Origin: Polytrichum commune | Lineage: Eukaryota > Streptophyta > Polytrichopsida > Polytrichales > Polytrichaceae | Length of the DNA: 64,000 nt | Assembly (NCBI GenBank): GCA_950295325.1 | Contig: OX485806.1 | Location: forward strand, 40,238,001-40,302,000 | Direction: 5' to 3' | Made by a program: the position numbers and the translations under genes | Part shown: in pieces, positions 62,336 to 64,000 of the stretch | How positions within the stretch are numbered: position 1 is the stretch's first letter | Layout: every line of letters starts with the position of its first letter | Notes under the pieces: generated by a model | What the model was told of the DNA's origin: nothing | What the model saw: only the letters and a program-made list of their open reading frames with translations | Database searches by the model: none

Positions 62336-63992
62336 TGTGAGCCCAAAATCATGTGCCACATATGTTTTTAAGCTAGGAAGTTATTAAAAATTAGGATTGG
62401 ATTCTTCATTGATTGTTTCTAAAATATAAAAAGAATGAAACCTTAAACGTAGGCTAAGTTGAGTTTAAACGATTGGCGGGGGAGTTACCATGGGGCTTAG
62501 GGGGTTAGAAGAGTTTATGTGGGAATTAATTAGATATGGATTAATCTTTGAGTAGTAGGGACATGACTTAGGCTTGCACCCGTCTTGGGTTGTTTGATTA
62601 AGCCAAGTCACTGTTCATTTAAGCTTAATGCTATGCTGTTTAGAAAAGGGGGGGGGGGTCTGTTCAACCGGATCGCCCTAGAGATTCTCGGGACAGAGAA
62701 GGGTGGCCAGGGAAGACCGTAGCTCGGGATTTAGTCTCTCTCTCCAACTGGCGGTGAAGGGGGCTGCCTCAACCAAGGCGAGGTCCTGCGGGGACCAACC
62801 AACCATCTCCTGATTTTGTTGGTAGGTACGAGTGAGGGGGATGCCGAAGGAGGGGAGGACTGGTGTGGCCACCAGCCTGGGATTAGGAAAACGGGGTTGA
62901 CATTCGAATGCCAGAGACAGCTGCCGACTGCAATGAAACTTCAGCAGGCAAGGAGGTGAGAGGTGTGGATTCTCCACAAGGGCAATGGAAGCGGGTAATG
63001 AGAGTGGAAGGCCGCCGCAAGGTCGCAACAGGCTCAACCGGGAAGCGGTGGAATTCGCCATTACAACCAAGCCAGAAGACAGGAGGCTTAGAGTTGAATC
63101 CTGAAGGGAGCTGGAGGCATTCGAGGACAATGTAGTATGTCTCACTTCACAACGAACAAGGGAGGAGAGGAGGTAATATAATCCGCAATCAAAGGTCCAA
63201 AAATTGATGTTGTAGGGAGTGTGAAAATTCAAGGGCCAATTTGAAGGTCTGTTCCGGCATTGGCCGAGCACCCAGGAAGTGTTGCCTTTTCGGCGGAGGC
63301 GGTTTGGATGCGGAGGGGATTGTTGGCACTGCATGGGATTCATCCATGTTGATACCAGAGGGAGTTAGCGCCGAGGCAGTAGAATTTGATCGAACTCCAA
63401 AGGGCCGAGTGGGTCTGAAGCAAGACTTGCACACAAGCGGCCACCGCGGCTGGATGGCCTGTGGGCTTCCTGCGCTGAGGACTGAAGCAACTGCAGCCGT
63501 GATTACTGGACTTAGGCACCTGGCAGGGGAGACCACCGAGGGTCCAGCAAGGTCAAGCTTGGGTTTAAGGTTACTCAAACAGGGTTAGGCCGTAAGCCCA
63601 GTAATTAAGGGGTAGGGGTGGCCAAGATTTGGGGTAGTGGTTAGCGGCTTGTTAGACAGTTACTAGGGCATAAGCTAGGAGTTAGGGACTGATAAGAGCC
63701 AGCCATTGTGATAAGTGTTATCATCTCTTGGCTATTGGGTTGGATTAGGGCAGTACTTAGCCACAGTGTGTGTGATTGTTGTTTATTGATTTAAGAATGA
63801 CCATGAGGGAGCTAAGTGTTTTTAAATACTTGGATCCTAGGGGCATTGAATAAAGAATTGAGTTTCGTATAATTGTATTGGGCCAAGGCAAGAGGCCAAG
63901 CCGCAAGGACTCAGTGGTGTGAAACGGATACATGTGAGCCTGAGGCCCTCACCTGGACTACAACGCACAAGGGTGGGGGTTTAGGGCTGACA
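62336..63992 (+). mobile_element. solo LTR L9
   Basis: It starts TGTGAGCCCAAAATCATGTG and ends GTTTAGGGCTGACA, with an exact CACCA duplication (62331-62335, 63993-63997), 1657 bp. It has an AAATATAAAAAGAATGAAA tract, a 10-G run (62648-62658) and a GC-rich centre (62660-63590) like L1, L4 and L5. The long ORFs on both strands over the centre (62678-63343, 63189-63588) show no domain and are attributed to base composition. Confidence 0.92.
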
Positions 63993-64000
63993 CACCACCT

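Noticed and set aside
62678-63588. Long ORFs of up to 221 codons on both strands
   Set aside because: They lie inside solo LTR L9's GC-rich centre, overlap on both strands and resemble no protein; related LTRs L1, L4 and L5 lack the same frames.

Overview
This looks like a stretch of plant nuclear DNA. It is AT-rich and gene-poor, its genes carry introns, and it holds a plant-only class III peroxidase among many nested, decayed plant transposons. The heavy load of old, mutated insertions and solo LTRs, with no intact LTR retrotransposon, suggests a slowly turning-over genome such as an early-branching angiosperm or another woody lineage. The species cannot be fixed from the sequence alone.

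Host genes. (1) A family of zinc-independent MDR oxidoreductases (quinone oxidoreductase or enoyl reductase type) occurs three times. Copy A (+, 2748-4866) looks intact. Copy B (+, about 16819-18629) is a dead unprocessed pseudogene. Copy C (-, 40651-42263) has intact exon reading frames, but the AG of its only intron's acceptor has become AA. A 64-bp nested inverted repeat upstream of the start is preserved in all three copies and in a fourth, tandemly duplicated promoter fragment. (2) A FHIT-type HIT hydrolase lies on the minus strand (19580-21762, 5' end not found). (3) A complete four-exon class III peroxidase lies on the minus strand (27320-30968), with the classic exon lengths and all eight cysteines.

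Mobile DNA. About nine long (1.6-2.9 kb) solo or truncated LTRs of one family begin TGTGAGCCC and end ..CACA or ..GACA. They lie at 10573, 33023, 38419, 48447, 50194, 54081, 56167, 58400 and 62336. Five have exact 5-bp target-site duplications, and no internal coding domain is visible. hAT-like elements with TIR CACGGG(G/T)AG(G/A)TCACT and 8-bp duplications lie at 3323, 11799, 32280 and 39254. The one at 11799 carries a 232-codon ORF. Other elements are a Mutator-like MITE (36342, 9-bp duplication), a Tourist/Harbinger-like MITE (44068, TAA duplication), CACTA-type elements (24541, 35961, 57332), a Stowaway end (24199), a broken DUF7869-type transposase-like gene (5636-13.6 kb, -), a Myb/SANT-like fossil (60.1-60.7 kb) and a 5S-rRNA-derived repeat pair (20.5-21.06 kb).

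Layout. 1-5 kb: TIR remnant, then copy A. 5.6-13.6 kb: DUF7869 fossil split by an LTR that is itself split by the hAT element. 14-15.5 kb: repeat R. 15.9-18.6 kb: copy B. 19.2-21.8 kb: FHIT. 23-27.3 kb: MITEs and tandem duplications. 27.3-31 kb: peroxidase. 32-38 kb: nested hAT/LTR, MITEs and a second repeat R. 38.4-44.8 kb: LTR, copy C and a duplicated promoter. 45.8-48.4 kb: a broken multi-exon gene of unknown family. 48.4-64 kb: mostly LTRs, a third repeat R, a CACTA element and the Myb fossil.

The insertions give a relative history. The LTR at 10573 post-dates the DUF7869 gene, and the hAT element post-dates that LTR. At 32280 the order is reversed, with the LTR inside the hAT element. 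Both families were therefore active over overlapping periods.
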